Of a stretch of DNA of 55,893 bases, positions 33,505 through 41,612 are shown one piece after another. Position numbers and translations under genes: made by a program. Source of the stretch: Colwellia sp. (GTDB taxonomy: Bacteria > Pseudomonadota > Gammaproteobacteria > Enterobacterales > Alteromonadaceae); the NCBI GenBank assembly GCA_022969175.1, contig JALJPB010000023.1:1-55893 (forward strand), read 5' to 3'. The notes beneath the pieces were generated by a model. It saw nothing but the letters and a program-made list of their open reading frames with translations, was not told the DNA's origin and ran no database searches. The first letter of the stretch is position 1, and each line of letters begins with the position of its first letter.

Positions 33505-33957
33505 ATGACATTTCAAAAATTATTATCTTATTCAGCAAGCAGTTTATTCATGGCGGCAATTGGCTCATTATCTATGATTACTCTTTTAAGTCAGCATGCT
33601 GTTGCAGCGGATTTAACGGTAAATATTAGCGATATTGAGCAAGGAAAAGGGTATGTATTAGTCGCTCTTTATGCGGACCAAGAATCGTATACTAGCGGTA
33701 AAGCGAGCTTTTCATCTAGAGTTAAAGCAGAGCATGATCAAGAAACACTGGTATTTGAAAACCTTCCTGATGGTGAGTACGCCATTAAATTGTATCAAGA
33801 TGAAAATGATAATAACAAACTTGATTTCAATATCCTGGGTATTCCCAAAGAGGGTTATGGTTTTAGTAACAATGTTGGAATGTTTGGTGCTCCAGATTAT
33901 GTCGACGCAAAATTTACCATCAAAGAAAACACAGCAATTAAAATTGAATTGTTTTAA
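33505..33957 (+). CDS. DUF2141 domain-containing exported protein
   Basis: A 150-residue secreted protein. The signal peptide contains 'SLFMAAIGSLSMITLLS' and is cleaved after 'HAVAA-DL'. The mature part is the Ig-like DUF2141 fold: 'LTVNISDIEQGKGYVLVALY', 'FENLPDGEYAIKLYQDENDN' and 'NKLDFNILGIPKEGYGFSNN'. The Asp/Asn-rich 'YQDENDNNKLD' loop resembles a calcium-binding turn. DUF2141 proteins have no assigned function and often accompany envelope or carotenoid gene clusters. It lies between the exporter and a two-component pair and shares the upstream 13-mer with the exporter. Confidence 0.88.
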   Translation: MTFQKLLSYSASSLFMAAIGSLSMITLLSQHAVAADLTVNISDIEQGKGYVLVALYADQESYTSGKASFSSRVKAEHDQETLVFENLPDGEYAIKLYQDENDNNKLDFNILGIPKEGYGFSNNVGMFGAPDYVDAKFTIKENTAIKIELF

Positions 33958-33980
33958 AGTCAGTAATAACAATAACATTC

Positions 33981-34020
33981 AATGCCTCGACTGTTTAAGC
34001 CCGACAAACAAGGCATTTTT
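33981..34020 (+). terminator. Rho-independent terminator after the DUF2141 gene
   Basis: AATGCCT (33981-33987) pairs with AGGCATT (34011-34017), TGTTT/AAACA extend the stem inside, and five T end at 34020. It lies 24 bases after the DUF2141 stop and directly before the kinase gene (start 34045), so the kinase may have lower or separate expression. Confidence 0.6.
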
Positions 34021-34044
34021 GTTAATATTTTTGAGTAATGATAT

Positions 34045-35187
34045 ATGGTTAAACGATTAATTCCTGAACACCTACGTAAAGATTGGCTGTTACATCTTTC
34101 TGGGTTTGTTACCTGGTTGGTAGTGAGTGTTTTATCTTTAAATGGACTTGAGCCTGATCTAAGTTACTTTTTAAAAGTCACTGGTTTTATTGGTTTTTAT
34201 GCTTTATTTGCTTGGGTTGTTTCATCAGAAAGAGCAACACATATTGTTAGAAATAAAATATGTGTTGCTTGCCAAATAATGCTGATTTTGCCACTGATTC
34301 ATGTTGATAAATATCGTGTTGCGGCTATTTTATTGGTACTGGTTGCTACTCAACTACCGGCAATAATGAAACGTAAACAAGCGTTGTTATTAATCTCTTT
34401 TATTTCTATTATGCATTTCATTTTGGTATTTAATGGCGCCTTTGTGAATACCTTTTTTCATGTGCTTATTTATTTCATGTTGCAAATTTTTGGCTATTCC
34501 ACCCTTGAAATAATGTTAAGGGAAGAGCGCGCTAAAGAAGAATTAGCAACCATTAATCAAGAGTTATTAGCCACAAGGTTTATGTTAAAAAATTCATCGC
34601 AAAAGCAAGAACGTTTACGTATTTCTCGTGACTTACATGATGTTATCGGCCACCAATTAACGGCATTGTCATTAAATTTAGAGGTGGCAAGTCATAAAGT
34701 GCCAGATGAATTTAAGCCCTTATTGCAAGATAATTTACTATTGGCCAAAACATTGTTATCTGATGTTCGACATGTTGTTAAGGAGATGCGTGATGAAGAG
34801 CAATTTGATTTAGCGATTAATTTATCTAACCTTGTCACTCAATTACCTGACTGTAAACTTATCATTGAGTCGCCGCTCGTTATTGACTCTCTGCGTTTGA
34901 AGCAGCAATTAATGTTTTGTTTGCAAGAGGGCATAAGTAATGCACTTCGCCATGGTAAAGCAAGTAAGTTAATACTTACTAACGAAAAAGTCGGAGACAG
35001 TCTAGTGATTGAGCTAATTGATAATGGCGTAGGATTACCAAAAAATAAACAGGGTGAATTTGGTAGTGGTTTAAAAGGAATGGAAGAACGTTTGGCTGAT
35101 TTCAACGGTACAGTAGAGCTTATTGACAACTCATCAAACTGTCCTGGTAGTACACTAAAACTTAAAGTAGAGGATTGTTATGATTAA
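34045..35187 (+). CDS. NarX/DesK-type sensor histidine kinase
   Basis: A 380-residue membrane kinase. Residues ~15-160 contain about five hydrophobic helices ('HLSGFVTWLVVSVLSLNGL', 'GFIGFYALFAWVVSS', 'HVLIYFMLQIFGYS'), so sensing is likely within the membrane, as in DesK-type kinases. A coiled-coil linker leads to the HisKA_3 motif 'RLRISRDLHDVIGHQLTALS' with His198. The HATPase domain shows 'LQEGISNALRHGKAS' and 'DNGVGLPKNK'. Its 3' end overlaps the regulator gene by 8 bases. Confidence 0.93.
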   Translation: MVKRLIPEHLRKDWLLHLSGFVTWLVVSVLSLNGLEPDLSYFLKVTGFIGFYALFAWVVSSERATHIVRNKICVACQIMLILPLIHVDKYRVAAILLVLVATQLPAIMKRKQALLLISFISIMHFILVFNGAFVNTFFHVLIYFMLQIFGYSTLEIMLREERAKEELATINQELLATRFMLKNSSQKQERLRISRDLHDVIGHQLTALSLNLEVASHKVPDEFKPLLQDNLLLAKTLLSDVRHVVKEMRDEEQFDLAINLSNLVTQLPDCKLIIESPLVIDSLRLKQQLMFCLQEGISNALRHGKASKLILTNEKVGDSLVIELIDNGVGLPKNKQGEFGSGLKGMEERLADFNGTVELIDNSSNCPGSTLKLKVEDCYD

Positions 35188-35806
35188 CGTTGCTTTGGTA
35201 GATGATCAACAACTTGTAAGGCAAGGAATTGCGGGTTTGTTGTCGCTCAGTGAGGATTTATCGATTATTTGGCAAGCTGAAAATGGTGAAGATGCTCAGC
35301 AACAATTATTACAAAATGAGCAGCAACCTGATGTTATGTTACTCGATATTCGTATGCCTAAACTCAATGGAATAGAGTTGGTAAAAGTATTACGTGCACA
35401 AGGCAATACGCTACCTATTTTAATGTTAACGACTTTTGATGACAGTGAATTGTTTCTGCAAAGTTTGCAAGCGGGAGCCAATGGCTTTTTATTAAAAGAT
35501 GTTTCGTTAGATAAACTCGTTAATGCGGTAAAAATTCTAGCCGATGGTGGATTTGTCGCAGAACCTGTGGTGATGAAACAGCTCAACAAAGGTTTAGCAG
35601 ATATGCCTGTTATTGAAGATTTAACAGAAAAAGAAAGACAAATACTGAAGTTGGTTGCTGGCGGATTTTCGAATAAAGAAATTGCCAGTAGTATATTTTT
35701 AGCCGAAGGGACGGTTAAAAATCATGTCTCTAACATCTTAGCAAAATTAAATACCCGAGATCGCACCCGAGCTGTTCTTATTGCTCTTAATCAAGGTCTT
35801 GTTTAG
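35180..35806 (+). CDS. NarL/FixJ family response regulator
   Basis: A 208-residue regulator. The receiver domain has D8-D9, phospho-acceptor Asp56 in 'VMLLDIRMPKLNG', Thr in 'MLTTFDDSE' and Lys in 'FLLKDVS'. The C-terminal LuxR-type HTH reads 'LTEKERQILKLVAGGFSNKE' and 'AEGTVKNHVSNILAKL'. It pairs with the overlapping DesK-like kinase. Being next to the DUF2141 gene and the exporter suggests these as targets, possibly through the shared 13-mer; this is inference. Confidence 0.95.
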   Translation: MINVALVDDQQLVRQGIAGLLSLSEDLSIIWQAENGEDAQQQLLQNEQQPDVMLLDIRMPKLNGIELVKVLRAQGNTLPILMLTTFDDSELFLQSLQAGANGFLLKDVSLDKLVNAVKILADGGFVAEPVVMKQLNKGLADMPVIEDLTEKERQILKLVAGGFSNKEIASSIFLAEGTVKNHVSNILAKLNTRDRTRAVLIALNQGLV

Positions 35807-35809
35807 TCT

Positions 35810-35850
35810 TAGTTAAGGTTCAGCTAAGGTTTAGTTAAGGCTTAGTTTAT
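35810..35850. repeat. 11-bp imperfect tandem repeat at a convergent gene junction
   Basis: TAGTTAAGGTT (35810-35820), CAGCTAAGGTT (35821-35831), TAGTTAAGGCT (35832-35842), then a partial TAGTTTATT. It fills the gap between the regulator stop (35806) and the convergent kinase stop (35842), overlapping the latter. No hairpin terminator is seen there. Confidence 0.75.
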
Positions 35851-37137
35851 TGGAAAGCAGACAGTTATTTTGGCACCCATGAGATCTTTTGATGTGCTGG
35901 CGACTATAGTCGCATTGTGCCAACTGACTACTTTAGCCGTAATGGCGAGGCCTAAACCAAAATGTCCATCGGCTCTTGCTCGTTCTTTATCTAACTTGAT
36001 AAAGGGCTCAAAAATTAATTGTTGTTTATCTTCTGGTATGCCTGCGCCGTCATCTTCAATTGTAATAGTGAGTGAGTGATTGTCAATGTTGGCTGAGATT
36101 TTCACCGTAGATTTAGCATGTTGAACGGCATTACCAATCAAGTTTTGAAATGCTCGATAACACCAATGAAAATCAATCGTGTGGTGGATGGCATCTTGGG
36201 GTAGGTTGTAGATGAGCTTAATATTATATTTTTCTGCTAATGTTAAGCAGTCGTTACCCACCGATAACAGTAAATCGTTAATATTGCTATTATCTAAGCG
36301 TAAATGAAAGCTGTGTTGCTCTAGACTGGCATATTCTAAAAAGGCTTCGGTCATTTCTTCCATTCGGGTCAGTTCATCATCCATTCGCCTGATATAATTA
36401 TCTTTTTTTTCTATGCTTGTAGAATCTATTGCGGCATCTATGCCAAATCGCAAACAAGCCATTGGTGTGCGAATGTCATGAGACAAACTTCGCGCCAGTA
36501 TTTTGTTGTCGGTAAAAAGTTTTTCAATTTGATTGGCCATATTGTTAAAGCTTTTTTCAAAAATATGCAAATATGAAAAATGACTGGTAGGCACTCTGGC
36601 GCTAATGTCTCCGGCAGCTATTTTGCTGGCGGTGGTGTTTAATAAATATAATCGGCGCGTTAACGGTAATAACCACAAAACAAGAATTAAACAAATGCAT
36701 AGGTACAAGACAATCGTTAATAACATATCGTAACTAGTATCTCTTACTGGTTCATTGGGAATGTTTAACTGTATTAATTTGTTTGGATATTTTTCGAGTT
36801 CTTTTAACAGGTATGAGCCTGTTTCAGCTTCGAGTAATAATCCGCCGGCTTGGTTAAGTTGCTGATGAAGTTCTATTGGCAGTGCGATACTATTTGTCTC
36901 TTTAATGACAATGGTTAGTTGGAACTGTTTACTCAACTGTGAAGCTTTAATACTAAGGTGCTCTTGGCTAACTTGAGTAAACTCATAATGAAAACCTTCA
37001 ATTAATTTTTCATAAAGTTTAGTTTCGCCACTTTTATCAATGGCACTATCGTTAGAAACTAGCTTGTCTAGGCCCCACCCAGTGACAAAAATAGCACCTA
37101 GTACCACAAAGATAATGCTGATGTATAATCGTTTCAT
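35842..37137 (-). CDS. Sensor histidine kinase (HAMP, HisKA) of the MipA/DUF3019 operon
   Basis: A 431-residue classical kinase. Helix one (residues ~4-24), a periplasmic sensor of about 110 residues, helix two (~137-158, 'LTIVLYLCICLILVLWLLP'), a HAMP linker, HisKA with His220 in 'RSLSHDIRTPMACLRFG', and HATPase ('FQNLIGNAVQHAK', 'DDGAGIPED', 'GHFGLGLAI'). The compact periplasmic domain and kinase resemble the PhoQ/RstB-like group. It follows its regulator by 14 bases and is the last gene of a four-gene unit MipA-DUF3019-regulator-kinase. Confidence 0.93.
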   Translation of the reverse strand: MKRLYISIIFVVLGAIFVTGWGLDKLVSNDSAIDKSGETKLYEKLIEGFHYEFTQVSQEHLSIKASQLSKQFQLTIVIKETNSIALPIELHQQLNQAGGLLLEAETGSYLLKELEKYPNKLIQLNIPNEPVRDTSYDMLLTIVLYLCICLILVLWLLPLTRRLYLLNTTASKIAAGDISARVPTSHFSYLHIFEKSFNNMANQIEKLFTDNKILARSLSHDIRTPMACLRFGIDAAIDSTSIEKKDNYIRRMDDELTRMEEMTEAFLEYASLEQHSFHLRLDNSNINDLLLSVGNDCLTLAEKYNIKLIYNLPQDAIHHTIDFHWCYRAFQNLIGNAVQHAKSTVKISANIDNHSLTITIEDDGAGIPEDKQQLIFEPFIKLDKERARADGHFGLGLAITAKVVSWHNATIVASTSKDLMGAKITVCFPIN

Positions 37138-37151
37138 TAACTTACTCTAAT

Positions 37152-37880
37152 CTAATCGGTTGTAATCTGATCATTATTCTTGTCTTGCCAAGCATCAGCA
37201 ATAAATAAGTAACCTTTTCCCCAGACAGTTTTGAATTTTCTCGGTTTTTGAGGATTGTCTGAAAATATTTTACGTAATGTGGAAAGCATGACATCAAAAC
37301 GGCGATCTAAGCCGTCATACTCCCTACCTTTGAGTGCTTTAAAAACAGAGTCGCGATCAACCACAATGCCCGCATTGGTGGCAAGATAACATAAAAAAGC
37401 AAATAAATTAGTTGAAAGCTCTATCTCCTTACCCTGATAAATTACCCGTTTTACATCTTCATAAATGGCCAGTTCGCCAAAAATCAGTTCTTTATTTTTA
37501 TTTGGCTCTAACGTGTTATGACGTAATGCGCTTTGAATACGAGCCAGTAGTGCTCTTGGTCTAACAGGTTTAATAACGTAGTCATTGGCACCAGACTCTA
37601 AACCAATGACTTCATCAAATTCATCAGCGCGGGCCGTTAGCATAATTATCGGGGTTTGATGATTCTCTCGTATCAGCCGACAAACCTCAATACCATTTAA
37701 ACCGGGTAACATGACATCGAGCAGTACTAAGTCAGGGCTGAATACCTTCATTGCCTCAATGACGATGTCGCCACGGGCAACATGATGTACCTGAAATTCT
37801 TGTTCAATTAAGTATTCTTTAACCCAATTGGCAAGTGGTAAGTCATCTTCAACCAGTAGTATTTTGTTTTGAGTAATCAT
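37152..37880 (-). CDS. OmpR/RstA-like response regulator
   Basis: A 242-residue regulator. The receiver has D12-D13, phospho-acceptor Asp55 in 'LVLLDVMLPGLNG', 'MLTARADEFDEVIGLESGAN' and 'VIKPVRPRALLAR'. The winged-helix DNA-binding domain occupies residues ~135-228 ('ELSTNLFAFLCYLATNAG', 'GREYDGLDRRFDVMLSTLRK', 'FKTVWGKGYLFI'). The RxxGL(D)R...TLRKI pattern is most like RstA. It lies 10 bases after the DUF3019 gene and pairs with the kinase below. Confidence 0.94.
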   Translation of the reverse strand: MITQNKILLVEDDLPLANWVKEYLIEQEFQVHHVARGDIVIEAMKVFSPDLVLLDVMLPGLNGIEVCRLIRENHQTPIIMLTARADEFDEVIGLESGANDYVIKPVRPRALLARIQSALRHNTLEPNKNKELIFGELAIYEDVKRVIYQGKEIELSTNLFAFLCYLATNAGIVVDRDSVFKALKGREYDGLDRRFDVMLSTLRKIFSDNPQKPRKFKTVWGKGYLFIADAWQDKNNDQITTD

Positions 37881-37890
37881 TTATAATTTC

Positions 37891-38331
37891 CTAAAATAAA
37901 CGCCAACGTCGCTTGCGAGGTGTTGCTTTGTGAACCCATCCGACCGTTATTGTTGTTTCTGCCAGTACGGTATCACTATCGCGCTTCATTAAATAAAAGG
38001 TGATGTTCTCGCTTGATTCAAAGGTGATAGAGGCTATGTTGCTTCTGCTGTTATTCCAGCATCGCAGCTTCTTTTTTTCTTGAAATAAACAATAATCGTC
38101 AACATCAATGCTTTGCCAATGAATGGTAATATTGGTGAAACATTCTCTGCCTTGGTGCAGGGTAATACAGCTTGTTGGTTGTGCTGTCAGTACTGGGCTG
38201 AGAGTGAGCTTTAAAACCGAATTTAGCCCTGAGCTAGGCGATTTTTCTTGAACTGCATTTACCGAATACGGTATGAAATACAGTAAAAGTAAAGTCAGCC
38301 CTGTAAGCACTTTGCTCACTTTAAAATACAT
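37891..38331 (-). CDS. DUF3019 domain-containing exported protein
   Basis: A 146-residue secreted protein. Start ATG 38331 has GGAG 6 bases upstream; an in-frame ATG at 38343 lies before that site. The signal peptide ('KVLTGLTLLLLYFIPYSVNA') is followed by the DUF3019 pattern: 'LTAQPTSCITLHQGRECFTN', 'WQSIDVDDYCLFQEKKKLRC' and 'NITFYLMKRDSDTVLAETTI', with four conserved cysteines likely forming disulphides. It overlaps the MipA gene end by 11 bases. DUF3019 proteins almost always occur with MipA/OmpV and a two-component pair; the function is unknown. Confidence 0.88.
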   Translation of the reverse strand: MYFKVSKVLTGLTLLLLYFIPYSVNAVQEKSPSSGLNSVLKLTLSPVLTAQPTSCITLHQGRECFTNITIHWQSIDVDDYCLFQEKKKLRCWNNSRSNIASITFESSENITFYLMKRDSDTVLAETTITVGWVHKATPRKRRWRLF

Positions 38332-39172
38332 ACATAACTCCAATAAGTATCTGAGTTATGTATTGTTTATCAGCTAGTGGGCTATCAAGTACACTGTTTG
38401 AATAATAGTTTTGAGTAATGCCAGCGCTGAATGACCAGTTTTCTGAAATGGGGTGCTGGGCAAATATTTCTGCTTGTAATCGCATCGCACCATCTGCCTG
38501 ATGCTCAGGGCGATATTCATTTGCTTCCTCTAAGTCCACTCCCAAGTAATAGTCTATTACTCTACTTGAATAAAATGTCGCACCGCCGCCTAGGTATATA
38601 TCCCAATTTCTATATTGAATAAGGTGACTATAAAAAGAATCAATAAGCCAGCCATCAGCCCTACTTAATACACCTAATGAAGCAAATTCAACTGAAAATA
38701 AATCATTATCAATAAACCGCGAATATCTTATAGCGATACCATTGCCTGAATCTCTATCATTAAGTCCATCTAATGTCGGTATGGGTTTGTCTTGGTCTTC
38801 GATTAAATACTTGGGTGAATAGCCTGAAATATAACTTTTAGTTAATATATCAATTGCCCAGTCATCTTTATTTATTAACTGATAACCAATTTCACTGCTA
38901 TAGAATTGTGATCCTAAACGACGTTGGCTTGATTGAATATAAAAGCCTTTGTAATACAAGTCTAAAGAAAGAGAAAAAGCGAGAAAATCATCTATACCAT
39001 TAAGTTCTACATCTTTCAAAAAAACAGGATCATACACTGCAGCCATGTTTATCATAAACTGCCAACTAAAATCACTGTCTGGGGTTTGTGTTGTTGTCGA
39101 CTCTTTTTCATTGGCTAAAGCTAAGTTAGCCGATAATAAAAATATCAATACGATGAGTTTTTTGAACAACAT
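38321..39172 (-). CDS. MipA/OmpV family outer-membrane protein
   Basis: A 283-residue beta-barrel. Start ATG 39172 (AAAGG about 10 bases upstream) gives the signal peptide 'MLFKKLIVLIFLLSANLALA'; an in-frame ATG 21 bases further up is possible. Barrel features: 'YYKGFYIQSSQRRLGSQFYS', 'GNGIAIRYSRFIDNDLFSVE', 'WSFSAGITQNYYSNSVLD' and the C-terminus 'QILIGVMYVF' ending in Phe. MipA/OmpV proteins act as porin-like or murein-scaffold proteins and are often induced by envelope-active compounds. It is the first gene of the unit and probably a target of the co-encoded regulator. Confidence 0.9.
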   Translation of the reverse strand: MLFKKLIVLIFLLSANLALANEKESTTTQTPDSDFSWQFMINMAAVYDPVFLKDVELNGIDDFLAFSLSLDLYYKGFYIQSSQRRLGSQFYSSEIGYQLINKDDWAIDILTKSYISGYSPKYLIEDQDKPIPTLDGLNDRDSGNGIAIRYSRFIDNDLFSVEFASLGVLSRADGWLIDSFYSHLIQYRNWDIYLGGGATFYSSRVIDYYLGVDLEEANEYRPEHQADGAMRLQAEIFAQHPISENWSFSAGITQNYYSNSVLDSPLADKQYITQILIGVMYVF

Positions 39173-39273
39173 TAAAAGAAAGCCTTTATGCATGGTTACA
39201 ATGGAGTTACAAATGATAAACCTAGTAAGCAGTAAATTAAAACAATTGTTTGTTTAAAAATTGTAAGAAAATT

Positions 39274-39319
39274 AAAAAAAATATTTATGGCACTAATTAA
39301 AAATGTGCCATAAATATTT
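39274..39319 (-). terminator. Strong terminator of the TonB receptor gene
   Basis: A perfect 15-bp stem, AAATATTTATGGCAC (39279-39293) and GTGCCATAAATATTT (39305-39319), with an 11-base loop. On the minus strand it starts 28 bases after the receptor stop and runs into eight T (39281-39274). Confidence 0.85.
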
Positions 39320-39347
39320 AGAACTATGGATAGTTCAGGTTAGTTAG

Positions 39348-41396
39348 CTAAAACTGCACCTTTAAACCGATGGAAGGAAACATTTCCATGCCCTCTTCGC
39401 CTTCTATTGTTAACTCTGGTGTTGTTGAGTTTTCATCTGGCGCGTAATAATAACCTGAGATGTTCTCACTAGCAGTGGCATTTAGTATAGCAAAGGTCCA
39501 CTGAGCTTGTTGTCCCCAAATAGTTGTCTTGTAATTGGCTTCAAGATCTAAGCGGGAGTATACCGGTAACGTTTTAGCATTAAGTTCGCCATAAATAGGA
39601 AGATAGTGATCTTCATAATCAGGGTTGTCTCTTAAGCCTGTGATGGGTGTGTATTTAGCACCACTACGAAGAGTATATCGTAAACCAAAATCCCAACGGT
39701 CGTTTAATTGGTAATTTAGCACTAAGTTGGCTAAAAGAGGGGTATCTAAATAATACTCTGTGGTAACTTCTTTAATCTCATCTGTTCTATCGCTTTTAGA
39801 CCAACTTAAAGATGCCCAGCCATACCAATTGTCAGCAAGCTCTCGATTAACTACCCATTCAATACCTTTGGCTGTACCTGTGAGATCATTAGTGTAATGA
39901 AGGTTATTGATATCTTGCTCATCATCCATTGATAACGGAAGGTCGCCTAGATCCTTATAATAAACATCGATTGTCGTTTTCCATAAATCGTTTAACTCAT
40001 ATTCAGCGGCTAAAGAGTAATGTGTGGCTTTAGGCGAATTAAGTCCAGGGTTACCTATTTTTTTCAGTACGGTATCTATGTCAGGGAAGCGACTATAAGT
40101 ACCTGCTTTAGTTTTAAATACTAATTCATCGTTTGCGTACCAATTTAATGAGGCTCTAGGATGAATAAAACTTTGCTTGGTATAATCATTTCTCTCTGCA
40201 CGAACACCTACTTCTAACTCAAAATCTTGATGAAACTTCCAAATGTCTTTTAAATAAACAGCAATATCCGTATTTTTCAGAGTATCTGAATCTTGTATTC
40301 TATCGCCTTTATTACTTTCACAGTCAGCGTCGTGATCGGTACAGTAATAAGGAATTATATCAAAGCTGTACTTAGACTCACTTTGTTCAATATCACTACC
40401 AATGACCAATTTATGATCAGCAAAAATGTCGAATTGGTACAAGAGGCGCAAGTTATATTGTTCAGTGGTACTATTTACATATTGGCCTTGTCCATATATT
40501 TCTCTACCTTCTTGTGATAAATGACTGAAGTTAACGTGCATGATCTTTTGGTTTTCACCATAGTATTGCCACGATAAGCCTTGCTGATCAAAGCGAGTGG
40601 TAATTTTTAAATCACCAATCGAGTCAGGATCGACTCTTCCTGCCTCTGATGCCGCTGAAATATTAATACCTCCGGTATCACTTGCTCCTGTCATAGTGAA
40701 AGTGAGTTTATGGCTATCTCCAATGAGCCATTGGTATTTACCTTGATAATCATCACTAACTGGGGCTTTGAAGATAGTATAACCGTCTTCTTCTTCACCT
40801 TCTGGCAAGAATAGGTGGATTAAACTGCGACGATAAGAAAAGTAAAAAGCTTGATCTTCTGTAATACCTCCTTCTACCATAATGCCTGTTTTAAGCATAC
40901 TTGCATCTAAAATAGTGGTGATGTCTTGGTTACGAGGGTCACGTAATTTAACATCAAAAATCCCACCTGTGGCATTACCATACGAACTATCGAATGCAGC
41001 AGGGTACAAACTGAAATCACGAACTACATTTTCATTAAATATACTGTCACCAAATAAGTGAAAGATATAATTAACCGGCATATCATCAATATAAAAAGCA
41101 TTATCATCAGGAGATGAACCTCGAATAGCGGGCTCCCCGCCATCGTCACCACCAGCATAAACAATGCCTGGCATGGTAAAAACAGAGCTTAGCGGATCAC
41201 TTTGAATACCGGCAACTTTTAACAGTTTTTTTGTCGGTTCACTAACTTCACTCTCTGCTTGATTACGTCTTCCTTCAACAACAATTACCTCGGTATCTTC
41301 TTGAGTGATGACCTTTTCTTCACTAGCCCAGCTGAAAGCAGGCAGAGCCGATAGTAATACTATGTATTTTAGTGTGATGTTCCCTTGGCTTTTCAT
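39348..41396 (-). CDS. TonB-dependent receptor, substrate unknown
   Basis: A 682-residue outer-membrane receptor with signal peptide ('VLLSALPAFSWA-SE'), a TonB-box-like 'DTEVIVVEGRR', plug ('VFTMPGIVYAGGDDGGEPAI', 'RGSSPDDNAFYIDDMPVNY', 'FGDSIFNENVVRDFSLYPAA', 'YGNATGGIFDV') and a 22-strand-type barrel ending 'PSIGLKVQF'. A pair of cysteines sits in an outer loop ('PYYCTDHDADCES'). The plug wording differs from the siderophore receptor at 6257 and the carbohydrate receptor at 54879, so it is a third, separate type. No Fur box was seen upstream. It is transcribed alone and ends in a strong terminator. Confidence 0.9.
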   Translation of the reverse strand: MKSQGNITLKYIVLLSALPAFSWASEEKVITQEDTEVIVVEGRRNQAESEVSEPTKKLLKVAGIQSDPLSSVFTMPGIVYAGGDDGGEPAIRGSSPDDNAFYIDDMPVNYIFHLFGDSIFNENVVRDFSLYPAAFDSSYGNATGGIFDVKLRDPRNQDITTILDASMLKTGIMVEGGITEDQAFYFSYRRSLIHLFLPEGEEEDGYTIFKAPVSDDYQGKYQWLIGDSHKLTFTMTGASDTGGINISAASEAGRVDPDSIGDLKITTRFDQQGLSWQYYGENQKIMHVNFSHLSQEGREIYGQGQYVNSTTEQYNLRLLYQFDIFADHKLVIGSDIEQSESKYSFDIIPYYCTDHDADCESNKGDRIQDSDTLKNTDIAVYLKDIWKFHQDFELEVGVRAERNDYTKQSFIHPRASLNWYANDELVFKTKAGTYSRFPDIDTVLKKIGNPGLNSPKATHYSLAAEYELNDLWKTTIDVYYKDLGDLPLSMDDEQDINNLHYTNDLTGTAKGIEWVVNRELADNWYGWASLSWSKSDRTDEIKEVTTEYYLDTPLLANLVLNYQLNDRWDFGLRYTLRSGAKYTPITGLRDNPDYEDHYLPIYGELNAKTLPVYSRLDLEANYKTTIWGQQAQWTFAILNATASENISGYYYAPDENSTTPELTIEGEEGMEMFPSIGLKVQF

Positions 41397-41612
41397 TTAT
41401 GTTCCAACATTGATTAACTTGTTGCCATTTTGTAACAGTTTACCTGTTTAAATCAGTAATCGAAATGTCGAAAAAATGTCGGTAAGTGTAAGTATCTGTA
41501 AGAACTCATAGTGAAGAAAAGGTCAAATAAACGATGAAAGTTCAGTACTGTTTAGTTTGTAAGGGCGTGTTGTAGGTATGGTTAATTTATATAGAGAGTT
41601 GAGAACTTTCGT

